Part shown: positions 63,030 to 64,000 of the stretch, piece by piece | How the letters are laid out: each line of letters starts with the position of its first letter | Position numbering within the stretch: position 1 is the first letter of the stretch | DNA from: Eurosta solidaginis | Lineage: Eukaryota; Arthropoda; Insecta; Diptera; Tephritidae | Assembly (NCBI RefSeq): GCF_040869045.1 | Contig: NC_090321.1 | Coordinates: 182,003,596-182,067,595 of the forward strand | Direction: 5' to 3' | Length of the DNA: 64,000 bases | Made by a program: the position numbers and the translations under genes | Notes under the pieces: generated by a model | Told to the model about the DNA's origin: nothing | What the model saw: only the letters and a program-made list of their open reading frames with translations | The model's database searches: none

Positions 63030-63697
63030 ATGGAATAAATGTCCACCCAACCGATTACGACGAAGTCAGAATAGCAATAACCAGATTGAAGAACAACAAC
63101 AAGGCCGCGGACGCTGATGGATTGCCTGCGGAGCTATTCAAATACGACGGCGAGGAGTTGGTAAGGCGCATGCATTAGCTTCTTCGCAAAATATGGGCGC
63201 ACGAGTGCATGCCCGACGATTGGAATCTAAGTGTTCTATGCCCAGTCCACAAGAAGGGGGATACTGTATGCCGCTATTTCTGAATTTGGTTTCCCCGCAA
63301 AACTTATACGGCTGTGTAAAATGACGTTGAGCAACACCATCAGCTCAGTCAGAATTGGGAACCACGCTACTGTTGGCAGCCATAATTTCGAAATAGAAAG
63401 ACTTCGTTTATTAGGGAACTAAGATCAACACTAGCAACAACATCAGCTCTGAAATCCAGCGAAGAATCACTCTTCCCAATAAATGCTACTTTGGACTAGG
63501 TAGGTAATTGAAAAGTAAAGTCCCCTCTCTGCAAACGAAAATCATACTCTACAAGTCACTTATTGTTCCCGTCCTGCTATATGATGCAGAAGCATGGACC
63601 ATGACAACGTCAGATGAAGCGGCTCTGCGAGTGTTCGAGAGAAAAGTTATTGACCTCTACGCGTTGGCGAAGAAGATTTAACGACGAGCTGTACGAT
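63030..63697 (+). pseudogene. RTE-like LINE reverse transcriptase with internal deletion
   Basis: Reads DEVRIAITRLKNNN, DADGLPAELFKYDGEELVRR and DDWNLSVLCPVHKKGD (RT fingers), then jumps to SEFGFPAKLIRLCKMTLSNT and SSVRIGNH, then in shifting frames the thumb region, VLLYDAEAWT-like and FERKVIDLYALAKK-like pieces, to the conserved FNDELYD block. The palm with the catalytic YADD is deleted. Same family as 10925-11110 and 28795-29080. A SINE-like repeat starts immediately after it. Confidence 0.7.
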
Positions 63698-64000
63698 CCC
63701 CAGCGGGTTAGGGGGTCAGAATATACCCGCGGTAGGTATGCCTGTCGTAAAAGGCGACTAAAATACCAGATTCAAGGGGTTGTGTAGTGAAAACTTTTCA
63801 GGTTACCAGCGCAATATACAGCTTCTCCAAACTCCTGTTTCACTAACAGACGAGGCTCTGGCGACCCCAATATCCTCATGGAACTTGGGGTGGGGAGGGA
63901 GGGATGGCCTGAAGGTTTAATGTGGTCATAGAAATCGTTCCCGAGATGTTCGGGCTAGCACCTTAATGGTGCTGTGTTACCGGAGCGTATCGGATCTGTA
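63698..64000 (+). mobile_element. SINE-like repeat, cut by window end
   Basis: Starts CCCCAGCGGGTTAGGGGGTC, then CAGAATATACCCGCGGTAGG and CCGGAGCGTATCGGATCTGT at the edge. The best-preserved copy of the family at 13486-13777 here; its tail lies outside the window. Confidence 0.7.

Noticed and set aside
63231..63422. 63-codon frame as a small gene
   Set aside because: It is the junction piece of an internally deleted RTE-like reverse transcriptase.

Overview
This window is eukaryotic: spliced genes with GT..AG introns, AATAAA signals, and dense nested transposable elements. Gene identities point to a higher dipteran; the repeat repertoire (a tRNA-derived SINE, DINE-like repeats rich in CCACGCCCACTTTTT modules, non-LTR elements ending in CAA repeats) suggests a tephritid-type fruit fly. 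The species is an inference. One 100-N assembly gap lies at 4575-4674.

Three host genes are supported. (1) mRpS15 (bonsai), minus strand, three exons, 322-1260. (2) mRpL43, plus strand, three exons, 6386-7323, with a 63-bp intron that happens to be an open frame. The two mitoribosomal genes are head to head, about 5.1 kb apart, with MITEs and LINE fragments between them. (3) A TNFAIP8/TIPE-family gene (Drosophila Sigmar-like), minus strand, three coding exons 26227-44658, with a 16.1-kb intron packed with transposons and a possible alternative first coding exon at 49116-49200. Everything else is repeat or unassigned DNA.

Region by region: 1.4-6.0 kb, Harbinger-like and foldback MITEs and a 5'-truncated LINE whose empty target survives nearby; 7.65-10.83 kb, a decayed hAT transposon (8-bp target duplication) holding a LINE tail and a MITE; 10.9-13.8 kb, RTE-like LINE debris, SINEs and a DINE-like repeat; 14.1-25 kb, MITEs, tandem repeats, a Tc1 remnant and a solo-LTR-like sequence; 26.2-44.7 kb, the TNFAIP8 gene, whose large intron holds LTR element A (31012-39890), itself split by a 4-kb LINE in its protease and an I-like LINE in its 3' LTR; 45.1-48.4 kb, a Harbinger-like MITE and a long DINE-like repeat; 49.2-60.1 kb, a 5.44-kb near-identical tandem duplication containing a second copy of the same LTR family (copies B and C); 61-64 kb, satellite-like repeats, a MITE, an RTE-like fragment and a SINE cut by the window end.

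The most unusual material is the LTR family. Two independent insertions (A, and B/C) share one layout: Gag with an N-terminal SAP-like motif and coiled coil, CCHC knuckle (missing from A), aspartic protease, then directly the integrase-tail GPY/F domain, with no reverse transcriptase, RNase H or integrase core. In addition, the tandem duplication joins a putative host first exon in frame to the Gag SAP start, with 3 bp of shared sequence at the breakpoint.
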